A DNA stretch of 64,000 nt. Origin: Georgenia yuyongxinii (lineage in GTDB: Bacteria; Actinomycetota; Actinomycetes; Actinomycetales; Actinomycetaceae). The position numbers were made by a program, and so were the translations under genes. The notes under the pieces are model-generated. The model had not been told where the DNA came from. It saw nothing but the letters and a program-made list of their open reading frames with translations, and did no database searches. Shown in pieces: positions 39,771 through 47,071 of this stretch. How positions within the stretch are numbered: the first letter of the stretch is position 1; every line of letters starts with the position of its first letter. The stretch covers positions 2,790,001 to 2,854,000 of the forward strand of contig NZ_CP040915.1 of the NCBI RefSeq assembly GCF_006352065.1. Direction: 5' to 3'.

Positions 39771-41312
39771 TTACCCGCTGATGGCGCGTCGCGACGTGAC
39801 GACGATGATCGCCGCTCCCGCGACGGCGAACGCGAGCCCGGCCACGAGCGCGCCGAGCGCGAACCAGGGCAGCCACGGGACGGTCGCGCCGACGTCGACG
39901 GTGGCGTCGATGCCCGACGAGCCGTCGGGGGCCATGACGACCGCGACCCAGCGCCCGCCGGGCAGGTCGACGCGCACGCTCTGGGTCCCTGGCCCGGCGG
40001 CGTCCGCCAGCCAGAGCCGCATCTGCTCCGGCGGAACGGTGAGCTGGCCGCCGTCGTGAAGCTGGAGGCGCCGGTTGCCCTCTCCCACGTGGTGCCGGAC
40101 GCCGTCGAGGTAGGCGGCGGTGTCGGCGGCCGGGGCGACGCCGAGGAACACGTCCCCGCCATCGGTCGCCGTGGCGCGGACCCGGACCTCACCGAAGAGG
40201 CGCTGCGGCCAGTCCACGGGCATGCCGTCGCCCCGCAGGTCGACCTCGCCGAGCACCACGGCGTACCCGTCGCTCGCCACGTCCTGGGCCCGGCTGGTGA
40301 CGAAGCCGTCGTCACGCTCGAAGAGGTGCCAGAAGCCCATCGTCGCGCCGGTGGCCAGACCGCCCAGGCCGATCAGCGCCAGCAGCGAACCGAGCACGAC
40401 GGCGACCAACCGGCCACCGGTCCAGGTGGCCCGGGGTGGCGGCGCACCAGGAGGCGGCGCGGCGGGACCGAGCGATGCGGGCGGCGGGCCACCGTAGTAC
40501 CCGGGCGGCGGGCCGCCATACCCGGGCGGCGGGCCGCCGTACCCGGGCTGAGGGCCGCCGTACGCGGGCACCGCACCGGTGGACGGACCCGACGGCCCTG
40601 CCGGCGGCGGTCCCGTGTACAAGGAGACGCCTTCGTGCTCACCCATGTCGAGGCGGAACGGCGGGTACTTGTCGGTCATGAGGCCGGCGTACGCCGCCAC
40701 CCGGATGACCCAGCGGTTCAAGCCCAGCAGGAGGTCGTACAGCGCCCGCGGGTAGCTGCCGGTCACCAGGAGGATCACGCCGGCGACGAGGACGAGGATG
40801 GCGATGAGCCCGCCCTCCCAGCGCCAGCCGGCATCGGTCGTGGAGCGCACGATGGTGGCCCCGCCCCCGACGAGCAGCCCGACGACGATGTACTGCGGGA
40901 TGGCCAGGAGCCACCACTTCACCAGGGCCAGGCCCCGGGAGAGGTGGTCGGGGTAGTCCACGCGCAGGTGGGCCGGGTAGTCGTCGACCTCGGCGAGCGT
41001 GAACGGTGGGTACTGGTCGGTGGCCAACGCGCCGTAGGAGTAGTACGCCACCCGCCAGTTCCACCGGAGCACCCCGACGTTGAACTCGAAGATGCTCTCC
41101 GGGTACCGGCCGGTGACGACGATCGCGACGAGCGCGACGACGCTCAGCACGAGGAACGCCGCCCACAGCAGCGCCAGGATCAAGTAGTGCGGGATCGCCA
41201 GAACCCACTTGACGAGCCAGAGCCAGCGCGACAGTGTCGCGGGACGCTGGGCGTCGACGTGCACGGGGTAGGCGGGGACGACGGGCGACGGCGCAGCGGC
41301 TGCGGTCACCAT
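39771..41312 (-). CDS. DUF4389-domain membrane protein
   Basis: About 513 residues. Two DUF4389 repeats occur in the N-terminal half, each with the motif R/LxxVKWxLAIPxYxxxxLL and then 'TGRYPESIFEFNVGVLRWNWRVAYY' or 'TGSYPRALYDLLLGLNRWV', and each ending in a TDxYPPF segment. A low-complexity linker of Pro-Pro-Gly-Tyr-Gly-Gly repeats (~235-285), a helix, a ~130-residue extracytoplasmic beta-rich domain and a final helix follow. DUF4389 proteins are common in actinobacteria and of unknown role. ATG 41312 is preferred because AAGGTG lies just upstream; GTG 41321 is an alternative. Confidence 0.85.
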   Translation of the reverse strand: MVTAAAAPSPVVPAYPVHVDAQRPATLSRWLWLVKWVLAIPHYLILALLWAAFLVLSVVALVAIVVTGRYPESIFEFNVGVLRWNWRVAYYSYGALATDQYPPFTLAEVDDYPAHLRVDYPDHLSRGLALVKWWLLAIPQYIVVGLLVGGGATIVRSTTDAGWRWEGGLIAILVLVAGVILLVTGSYPRALYDLLLGLNRWVIRVAAYAGLMTDKYPPFRLDMGEHEGVSLYTGPPPAGPSGPSTGAVPAYGGPQPGYGGPPPGYGGPPPGYYGGPPPASLGPAAPPPGAPPPRATWTGGRLVAVVLGSLLALIGLGGLATGATMGFWHLFERDDGFVTSRAQDVASDGYAVVLGEVDLRGDGMPVDWPQRLFGEVRVRATATDGGDVFLGVAPAADTAAYLDGVRHHVGEGNRRLQLHDGGQLTVPPEQMRLWLADAAGPGTQSVRVDLPGGRWVAVVMAPDGSSGIDATVDVGATVPWLPWFALGALVAGLAFAVAGAAIIVVTSRRAISG

Positions 41313-41321
41313 GGTGGTCAC

Positions 41322-41991
41322 CTTCTTCGCTTCCTAGGGACGCGCTCGGCCGGGCTCAGGTTCCGGGACGGGGATGATGCCCGCGACGGCGGACAGGTGA
41401 CGGCCTGGTCTGCCGGCGCGCGCCGTGCTGGCCGTACGCGCCGGCCGTGACGCCTTCGCGGTGGGCCACACCGTCGCCACGGGCGCTCGCCGTGCGGTGC
41501 GCCGGATCGTCGTGGCCACCGGTCCTCCCTGGTCGATGACACCTCAAGCCAACTCCTGGCTGCCGGGCCGCCGCAAGGGACGAACGGCCCCGCGAAGGAC
41601 CCGGACGGACCCCGCTCCTCTCGGCCGCACGGAGGCCGAGGACCTCGTCCGCTGGACCCAGACCTGCCTCGAGACACGCTGGCGGATGCAGGACCTCGCC
41701 GGTATGCCACCGACGGCGTTAACACGCCGGGTGGTGGCGGTCTGGCCCTGGGTCTTGTAGTCCTCGCAGCACGGTCCCGGCCCGGAGCACCGGCAGCCGG
41801 CCGCACGTCGTGCACCTGGTCGTCGCCGCGGCGGTGGTCGCGCTCGAGAGCTCCCTGATCCGGCTGACGGTTCCGCTGGGTGATGAGTGGTTCTGGACGG
41901 CCGCGCTGGAGGCCACTGGGGGTGGTGACGACACCACTGTGGCCGATCGACCTCTCAGGTCGGTGCCAGACCGGCCTCCCAGCGTGTTCCA
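41322..41991. other. long region without a supported gene
   Basis: About 670 bases between the DUF4389 gene and a palindromic repeat. Several reading frames of 60-110 codons are open on both strands, but none shows codon usage, a start region or motifs of a known family. One plus-strand frame (41425-41760) contains EDLVRWTQTCLETRW, and a minus-strand frame over the same stretch reads CCEDYKTQGQTATTRRV. Either could be a remnant of a decayed gene, since gene debris lies immediately downstream. Confidence 0.4.
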
Positions 41992-42070
41992 CGCGTCGAG
42001 ACCTGCACTTTCCTACCGAGACCTGCCGTTCCGCAGGCAGGTGTCGGCGTAACTTGCAGGTCTCGACGCG
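41992..42070. repeat. four-unit palindromic intergenic repeat, CGAGACCTGC family
   Basis: Outer arms are a perfect 16-bp inverted repeat, CGCGTCGAGACCTGCA (41992-42007) and its complement (42055-42070). Inside is a second unit pair, ACCGAGACCTGCC (42015-42027) and GGCAGGTGTCGG (42036-42047). The two units of the left arm start 20 bases apart, as do those of the right arm approximately. The layout (two direct, two inverted units, about two helical turns apart) is the same as that of the unrelated-looking element at 18786-18849. Homology to a P-type ATPase begins only ~12 bases after its right end. Confidence 0.8.
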
Positions 42071-42078
42071 GTAGGGCG

Positions 42079-42653
42079 CCTCGCCGGGTGGTCGCCCTCT
42101 CGGACCTGGTCCGTGCCGAGACGGCCACGACGCTTGCGGCGCTGCGTCGCGCCGGGGTGCGGTCGACGCTCATGCTCACCGGCGACACCGTCCCCACCGC
42201 TCGGCACATCGCCGCCCAGGTGGGTATCGACGACGTGCGCGCCGTCCTGCTTCGCCAGGACAAGGTGGCGGTACGGGAGGTGAAAGGCGGCCTGGGGCAG
42301 CGGGAAGAACGTTCGACCGTCCGGTGATGATGGTGGGCGACGGCGTCAACGACGCACCTGTGCTCGCCGTCGCCGACATCGGCGTGGCGATGGGTGCCAA
42401 GGGCTCGACGGCCGCGTCCGAGTCCGCCGACGTCGTCAAAATGCTCGACGACCTCTTCCGCACCGTGCGGGCCGTGCGGATCTGCCGGCACACGATGCGG
42501 GTGGCCTGGCAGGCGATCGGCCTCGGCGTCGGCCTGTCCCTCGCGCTCATGGTCCTCGCCGGGTTCGGGCTGCTGCCGGCGATCGTGGGCGCCTGGCTGC
42601 AGGAGGCGGTCGACCGGCAGCCCGCACTGTCCGACGGGCTGGGTCGCGGGTGA
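42079..42653 (+). pseudogene. C-terminal fragment of a heavy-metal P-type ATPase, frameshifted
   Basis: Two frames together match the end of the intact ATPase at 59399-61306. The first (42079 to ~42290) reads VALSDLVRAETATTLAALRRAGVRSTLMLTGD...ARHIAAQVGIDDVR; the second (42315-42653) reads RPVMMVGDGVNDAPVLAVADIGVAMG...MRVAWQAIGLGVGL...LPAIVGAWLQEAVD. The membrane core, TPCP and DKTGT motifs are all missing. A frameshift with about ten extra residues lies near 42290-42315, and the C-terminus diverges after LQEAVD. The fragment therefore cannot work. It abuts the palindromic repeat on its 5' side. Confidence 0.88.
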
Positions 42654-42696
42654 CCGAACCACCGCGGCGAACCGTCACGCACACAACTCGACCTTC

Positions 42697-42712
42697 ATAC
42701 CCCCCCGGGTAT
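42697..42712 (+). promoter_or_regulatory. CsoR/CstR-type operator before the rhodanese operon
   Basis: ATACCC-CCCC-GGGTAT, a palindrome with six-base arms and a four-base centre, matches the G-tract operators known for CsoR-family repressors. It overlaps TACGGT (42712-42717), a likely -10 box, so bound repressor would block the promoter. A twin site lies before the repressor gene at 45818-45833. Confidence 0.85.
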
Positions 42713-42737
42713 ACGGTGATCACGGAAAGGAGCCCAG

Positions 42738-43118
42738 ATGACCAGCGCGCCCCCCTCCACGTCCCTCCTTCAGCGCCTGCGCCGGCTCTTCGGCGCCCCG
42801 GCCGAGGGCACCCTCGGCTCGACGATCGACGCCTCCCGCGCTGTGCAGGCCGTACGTGAGGGCGCCAGCCTCCTCGACGTCCGCGAGCGCCATGAGTGGA
42901 AGACCGGGCACCCGCCGCAGGCGGTCCACCTCCCACTGGGCGAGCTCGACATGGCCGCTCGCCACCTGCCCGCGGACCGCCCAGTCGTCGTCGTGTGCGC
43001 CAGCGGGATGCGCTCGCGCGGGGCGGCCAAGCGCCTGCGCTCGCTGGGGTACGACGCCGCGAGCCTGTCCGGCGGTCTCGGGGCCTGGCAGCGCGCGGGC
43101 GGGGCGGTGCGGCGATGA
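42738..43118 (+). CDS. single-domain rhodanese (sulfurtransferase)
   Basis: A 126-residue rhodanese. The active-site loop CASGMRSR carries the catalytic Cys that takes up sulfane sulfur as a persulfide; SLLDVRERHEWKTGHPPQAVHLPLGEL is the standard N-terminal half. A ~27-residue basic N-terminal extension precedes the domain. GGAAAGGAG lies five bases before the ATG. It is the first gene of the sulfur operon and overlaps the reductase gene by four bases. It probably moves persulfide sulfur between thiols when sulfide stress relieves the CstR-like repressor. Confidence 0.92.
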   Translation: MTSAPPSTSLLQRLRRLFGAPAEGTLGSTIDASRAVQAVREGASLLDVRERHEWKTGHPPQAVHLPLGELDMAARHLPADRPVVVVCASGMRSRGAAKRLRSLGYDAASLSGGLGAWQRAGGAVRR

Positions 43119-44857
43119 CGTCGGACCTCACCGCCCCGGCCGGGCGGCGGATCGTCATCGTCGGCGGCGTCGCCGGCGGGATGAGCGCCGCTGCGCGCGC
43201 CCGGCGGCTGGACGCCCGCGCGCGGATCGTGGTCCTCGAGCAGGGCCATTACGTCTCCTTCGCCAACTGTGGCCTGCCGTACCACCTCTCGGGCGAGATC
43301 CCCGACCGGAGCGAGCTGCTGCTGCACACGCCCGCCTCGCTCGCGCGGACCCTGGACCTCGACGTCCGCACGGGCCACCGGGCGCTCTCGATCGACCGCG
43401 CGGTCCGGAAGGTGACGGTGCGGAGCGCGGCGGGGACGTACACGCTGCCCTACGACGCGCTGATCCTCGCCCCCGGCGCCGAGGCGGTGCGCCCACCTAT
43501 CGACGGTCTCGACCACCCCGTGGTGCACTCGCTGCGGACCGTGCCCGACGTGGACCGCGTGCGCGCCCGGATCGACGCCCTGACGGACGCGTCCGGGCAG
43601 GACGCACCCACCGCCGTGGTCGTCGGCGCCGGGTTCATCGGGCTCGAGGCCGTCGAGGCGCTGGTCGCCCGGGGGCTGCGCGTCCACCTCGTCGAGCTCG
43701 CCGACCACGTGCTGCCACCCCTGGACGCTGAGCTCGCGCCCCTGCTGGCCGAGGAGCTGCTCACGCACGGCGTGCACCTGCACCTGGGCGCCTCCGCCCA
43801 GTCGGTCGCCGCCATGGATACCGGTTCCGCCGGCGCCGCGAGCGTGACTCTGTCCGACGGCGCCGTCCTCTCCGCCGATCTCGTCGTCGTCAACGTCGGC
43901 GTGCGGCCGGCCAGCAGGCTGGCCCGAGACGCCGGCCTGGAACTCGGGGCCCGCGGCGCGATCCGGGTCGACGCCGACCAACGCACGTCCGACCCCCAGA
44001 TCTGGGCCGTCGGCGACGCCGTCGAGGTCATCCAGGCCGTTACCGGCGCGACAGCCCCCGTCCCTCTCGCCGGCCCCGCCAACAGGCAGGGCCGCCGGGC
44101 CGCCGACTCAGTCTGCGGCCGGCGCACCACCCCCCAGGCGCCCGTGCTGGGCACTGCCATCGTGCGCGTCTTCGGACTTACGGCCGCGGTGACCGGCGCG
44201 AGCCAGACCCAGCTACGCGCGGCCGGAATCGATCACGAGGTCGTCCACCTGCACCCCGCCCACCACGCCGGCTACTTCCCCGGCGCGGAGCAGATCCACC
44301 TCGTCGCCAGCTTCGCCCCCGACGGCGCCCTGCTGGGCGCCCAGGCGGTGGGCCGGGCGGGCGTGGACAAGCGCATCGACGTGCTCGCCACCGCGATCCG
44401 CGCCGGGATGGGCGCGGACGACCTCGCCGAGCTCGAGCTGGCCTACGCCCCGCCCTACGGCTCGGCCAAGGACCCGGTCAACATGCTCGGCTTCGTCGCC
44501 CAGAACGTCCTCGACGGCACCATGCCGCAGTGGCAGGCCTGGGAGCTCGACGAGGTCCTGGCGACCACCCTGGTGCTCGACGTGCGCTCCCGCGCGGAGT
44601 ACGACGGCGGGCACCTCGACGGCGCCCTGAACATCCCGCACACCGAGCTACGACAGCACCTGCGCGCCGTGCGCGAGGCAGCCGCAGGACGCCCGATCAG
44701 CGTGCGCTGCGCCAGCGGTGTGCGCTCCTACCTCGCCACCCGCGTGCTGCTCGCCGAGGGTCTCGACGCCCGCAACCTCTCCGGCGGCTGGCTCACGCTG
44801 CAGGCCGCGCGCCCAGGTGTCGGCCGGGCGGAGCTGTCCGTCGCCGGCCGGCGCTGA
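43115..44857 (+). CDS. cdr: CoA-disulfide reductase-like flavoprotein fused to a C-terminal rhodanese
   Basis: About 580 residues. The N-terminal half is a pyridine-nucleotide-disulfide oxidoreductase with FAD motif IVIVGGVAGGMSAAARARR. The single redox-active Cys52 in SFANCGLPYH is the hallmark of CoA-disulfide reductase/persulfide reductase. NADH-binding VVVGAGFIGLEA and FAD-closing IWAVGDAVEV follow. The C-terminal rhodanese (~470-570) has the active Cys in VRCASGVRSY. Such fusions (CoADR-RHD/Npsr) reduce CoA persulfides and polysulfides. It lies between the rhodanese gene (ATGA overlap) and a Cys-rich peptide gene. Confidence 0.93.
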   Translation: MTSDLTAPAGRRIVIVGGVAGGMSAAARARRLDARARIVVLEQGHYVSFANCGLPYHLSGEIPDRSELLLHTPASLARTLDLDVRTGHRALSIDRAVRKVTVRSAAGTYTLPYDALILAPGAEAVRPPIDGLDHPVVHSLRTVPDVDRVRARIDALTDASGQDAPTAVVVGAGFIGLEAVEALVARGLRVHLVELADHVLPPLDAELAPLLAEELLTHGVHLHLGASAQSVAAMDTGSAGAASVTLSDGAVLSADLVVVNVGVRPASRLARDAGLELGARGAIRVDADQRTSDPQIWAVGDAVEVIQAVTGATAPVPLAGPANRQGRRAADSVCGRRTTPQAPVLGTAIVRVFGLTAAVTGASQTQLRAAGIDHEVVHLHPAHHAGYFPGAEQIHLVASFAPDGALLGAQAVGRAGVDKRIDVLATAIRAGMGADDLAELELAYAPPYGSAKDPVNMLGFVAQNVLDGTMPQWQAWELDEVLATTLVLDVRSRAEYDGGHLDGALNIPHTELRQHLRAVREAAAGRPISVRCASGVRSYLATRVLLAEGLDARNLSGGWLTLQAARPGVGRAELSVAGRR

Positions 44858-44943
44858 GCTGTGCGTCGCCGTTCGGCGCCGGCTCGTCCGGGCCCGACGT
44901 CATCGAATCCCCGTCACAACCGGCACAGACGAAGGAGCACCAC

Positions 44944-45060
44944 ATGTGCAGTCCCACCGGCTGCGACCGCTGCGGCAAGACCACGTGGACCGGGTGCGGC
45001 ATGCACGTCGACGCCGTCATGGCCGACGTCAGCCCCGAGCAGCGCTGCACCTGCCGCTGA
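44944..45060 (+). CDS. 38-residue cysteine-rich peptide
   Basis: A very small gene with six cysteines in 38 residues: MCSPTGCDRCGKTTWTGCG, then HVDAVMADV and QRCTCR at the end. GAAGGAG lies six bases before the ATG. Similar peptides with the pattern CxxCGKxTWxGCGxH and QRCxC are, to my knowledge, widespread small unannotated proteins. The Cys arrangement suggests metal or persulfide binding. Its place between the CoA-disulfide-reductase-like gene and the DUF302 gene, in the same direction, makes it part of the sulfur operon. Function unknown. Confidence 0.8.
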   Translation: MCSPTGCDRCGKTTWTGCGMHVDAVMADVSPEQRCTCR

Positions 45061-45075
45061 GACGCGAGGAGCACC

Positions 45076-45480
45076 ATGAGCTACGGCATGACCCTCACGC
45101 TCGACCAGCCGTTCGACCGGATCGTGCCCGCAGTGAAGGAAGCGCTCGCCGAGCAGGGGTTCGGCATCCTCACCGAGATCGACATGGCGGCGACGCTGCG
45201 GGCCAAGCTCGGTGTCGAGACCACCGGGCAGGTCATCCTCGGTGCCTGCAACCCGCCGCTGGCACACCGTGCACTGCTGGCCGAGGAGTCCGTCGGGCTG
45301 CTCCTGCCCTGCAACGTCGTGGTGCGCGCCACCGCCGGGGATCGGACCACCGTGGAGGCCCTCGACCCCGCCGTGATGGTCGCTGTCACCGGCAACGAGG
45401 CGCTCCGGCCGGTGGCCGACGAGGCCGCCAAACGGCTGCGGGCAGCGCTGGAAAGCCTCGAGCAGCGCCAGAGCGGCTGA
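45076..45480 (+). CDS. DUF302-domain protein
   Basis: A 134-residue protein with the full DUF302 fold: YGMTLTLDQPFDRIVPAVKEALAEQGFGILTEID, then LGACNPPLAHRALLAEESVGLLLPCNVVV. The conserved LGACNPxxAxxxL and LLPCNVxV cysteines are both present. DUF302 proteins often accompany sulfur, heme or CsoR-family genes, and their function is not established. GAGGAG lies before the ATG. It is the last gene of the operon; a hairpin separates it from the convergent repressor gene. Confidence 0.9.
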   Translation: MSYGMTLTLDQPFDRIVPAVKEALAEQGFGILTEIDMAATLRAKLGVETTGQVILGACNPPLAHRALLAEESVGLLLPCNVVVRATAGDRTTVEALDPAVMVAVTGNEALRPVADEAAKRLRAALESLEQRQSG

Positions 45481-45496
45481 CTCAAGGGCGAGGACG

Positions 45497-45522
45497 CGCC
45501 TTGGTCACGCCGCGACAAGGCG
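45497..45522. terminator. hairpin between convergent DUF302 and CstR-like genes
   Basis: CGCCTTG and CAAGGCG arms (seven base pairs) with a 12-base loop, 16 bases after the DUF302 stop. It is modest in strength. Confidence 0.4.
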
Positions 45523-45525
45523 TCA

Positions 45526-45789
45526 TCACGCCAACGACAAGAACAGCTTCTCCAGCTTCTGGACGTCGAGCGTCTGCTCGCCGTCGGACTCCACGAGGCA
45601 CTGCTTCATGCCCGTGGCGATGATCGCGAACCCGGCTCGGTCCAGGGCGCGCGAGACAGCGGAGAGCTGGGTGACGACGTCCTCGCAGTCCCGCCCCTCG
45701 TCAAGCATCCGCACGACGCCGGCCAGCTGGCCCTGCGCACGCTTCAGCCGGTTGACGACCTTGCCCATCTCGTCGCGGTCGAGCTGCAT
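45526..45789 (-). CDS. CsoR/FrmR-family repressor, CstR-like persulfide sensor
   Basis: An 87-residue all-helical repressor. CsoR proteins bind Cu(I) with a Cys-His-Cys set (C36, H61, C65 in M. tuberculosis). Here Cys35 (GRDCEDVVTQL) and Cys64 (MKQCLVE) keep the same 29-residue separation, but the His position is Gly60. Two cysteines with no His is the pattern of CstR, which senses sulfane sulfur by Cys-Cys di- or polysulfide bridges. The neighbours (rhodanese, CoADR-rhodanese, DUF302) fit this. The gene carries its own operator upstream, so it is autoregulated. The ATG has GAGGGG upstream. Confidence 0.9.
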   Translation of the reverse strand: MQLDRDEMGKVVNRLKRAQGQLAGVVRMLDEGRDCEDVVTQLSAVSRALDRAGFAIIATGMKQCLVESDGEQTLDVQKLEKLFLSLA

Positions 45790-45817
45790 GACGGACCCCT
45801 CTCGTGGCTTCCCGAGG

Positions 45818-45833
45818 ATACCCCACCGGGTAC
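45818..45833 (-). promoter_or_regulatory. CsoR/CstR-type operator before the repressor gene
   Basis: ATACCC-CACC-GGGTAC has the same 6-4-6 layout as the site at 42697-42712. On the minus strand it overlaps TATCCT (45815-45820), a likely -10 box of the repressor gene. Confidence 0.82.
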
Positions 45834-45868
45834 GGGCAGCTCCGAACGGCGGCGTCGTCTTGGCCGGA

Positions 45869-47071
45869 TCAGGAGCCGATGCCCGAGGCGATGATGCTAG
45901 TGACCACCACCGAGGTGATCGTGACGGTGGAGAAGCCGGCCACGATCATCTTCGGCAGGATGTCGGCCTCGATCGCCGCGACCTCCTCCGGGCTCTCCCC
46001 CGCCCCCTTCGCGGCCTCCTGGCTGAGGATCAGCGTGCCGGGGAAGCCGTAGAGCGCGGTCAGGCCGATGCCGATCGACATGGAGATGCTGTAGCCGAGG
46101 AGCTTTCCCACCACGCCGGCGAACACGGCGATACCGACCAGACCGAACACGAACGCCAGCAGGAGCGGGAGTGCGAGCGCTGCGACGTCCGAGGGTGACA
46201 CCCCGGCCAGCGGCGCGAACACCAGGATGAGGATGGAGATCATCATGAGCCCGAGGGCGTCGATGCCGCCCAGGACGGAGGGCTTGAACACTCCGGTGGC
46301 GCGCAGGGTGATGCCCAGGATCAGGGCGACGACGAAGGTGTTGAGGATGCCGTCGGTGAGGTCGTTGAGCAGGATCGAGACCAGCACGACGGCGCCAACC
46401 ACCAGCAACGTCCCAGCCGTGGTCTGCAGTGCGGCCGGCAGCCGGGTCGCCCGCTCGGTCTCGCTCGTCGCGGTGACCGGCGTGGGGAGGTTCCCGGCGC
46501 GGTACTCGCCTTTGAGGCGCCGGGCCTCCTGGCGCAGGATGAGCGAGGTCAGCGGGAAGCCGACCAGGCCCTGCAGCGCGGCGATGAGCACGGGGAAGAT
46601 CGCCACGGCGGTCAGGCCGTAGCCGAGCGCCGCCTCCTGGACGATCAGGACGGAGATCGTGCCACCGCTCAGGGCCCCGGTCCCGGCGATGACGAAGTCC
46701 AGGGCGCTGGCGACCCCGTCGTACCCGCGCGGCGCCCGGCCCCCGAAGATCAGCGCCGCGACGAGGAGCAGCACCCCGATGCCGATCACGGTCGAGATGC
46801 CGATCAGCAAGGTCTTCCACTGCTTTTTGAAGTCCTCGATGCTGATCAGGGTGCCGAGGTGGACGATGATGAACCCGACCACCACGCCTCCCAGCCCCAA
46901 CAGCGCCGAGCTGGAGAGCAGGTCCTCGGGGAAAAGACCGGTGAGGAACCCCACCAGGAAGATGATCGACGCCACGAACAGTGAGGACAGCAGCGACTTC
47001 GTTTTCTTCGAGATGAAGTCGCTGACCGTCCAGATCGCCATGACGACGACGAATGCGAGCACCGGGTTCAT
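45869..47071 (-). CDS. multi-pass membrane transporter, possibly GltS-like
   Basis: A 400-residue protein with about eleven hydrophobic helices. It starts MNPVLAFVVVMAIWTVSDFISKKTKSL... Related segments in its two halves (GFPLTSLILRQEARR and GFPGTLILSQEAAK) suggest the internal repeat of a secondary transporter. The overall look recalls Na+/glutamate-symporter-type proteins of uncharacterised branches, but the substrate is uncertain. Its ATG overlaps the stop of the leucyl aminopeptidase gene (ATGA), which suggests a peptide or amino-acid substrate. Confidence 0.75.
   Translation of the reverse strand: MNPVLAFVVVMAIWTVSDFISKKTKSLLSSLFVASIIFLVGFLTGLFPEDLLSSSALLGLGGVVVGFIIVHLGTLISIEDFKKQWKTLLIGISTVIGIGVLLLVAALIFGGRAPRGYDGVASALDFVIAGTGALSGGTISVLIVQEAALGYGLTAVAIFPVLIAALQGLVGFPLTSLILRQEARRLKGEYRAGNLPTPVTATSETERATRLPAALQTTAGTLLVVGAVVLVSILLNDLTDGILNTFVVALILGITLRATGVFKPSVLGGIDALGLMMISILILVFAPLAGVSPSDVAALALPLLLAFVFGLVGIAVFAGVVGKLLGYSISMSIGIGLTALYGFPGTLILSQEAAKGAGESPEEVAAIEADILPKMIVAGFSTVTITSVVVTSIIASGIGS

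Noticed and set aside
41425-41760. A 111-codon plus-strand frame in the gene-poor region after the DUF4389 gene.
   Set aside because: No recognisable motif, no ribosome-binding site, and comparable frames are open on the other strand; not supported as a gene.
45526-45789. Calling the CsoR-family repressor a copper sensor.
   Set aside because: The His of the copper site is Gly, and no copper pump or chaperone gene lies in the operon.
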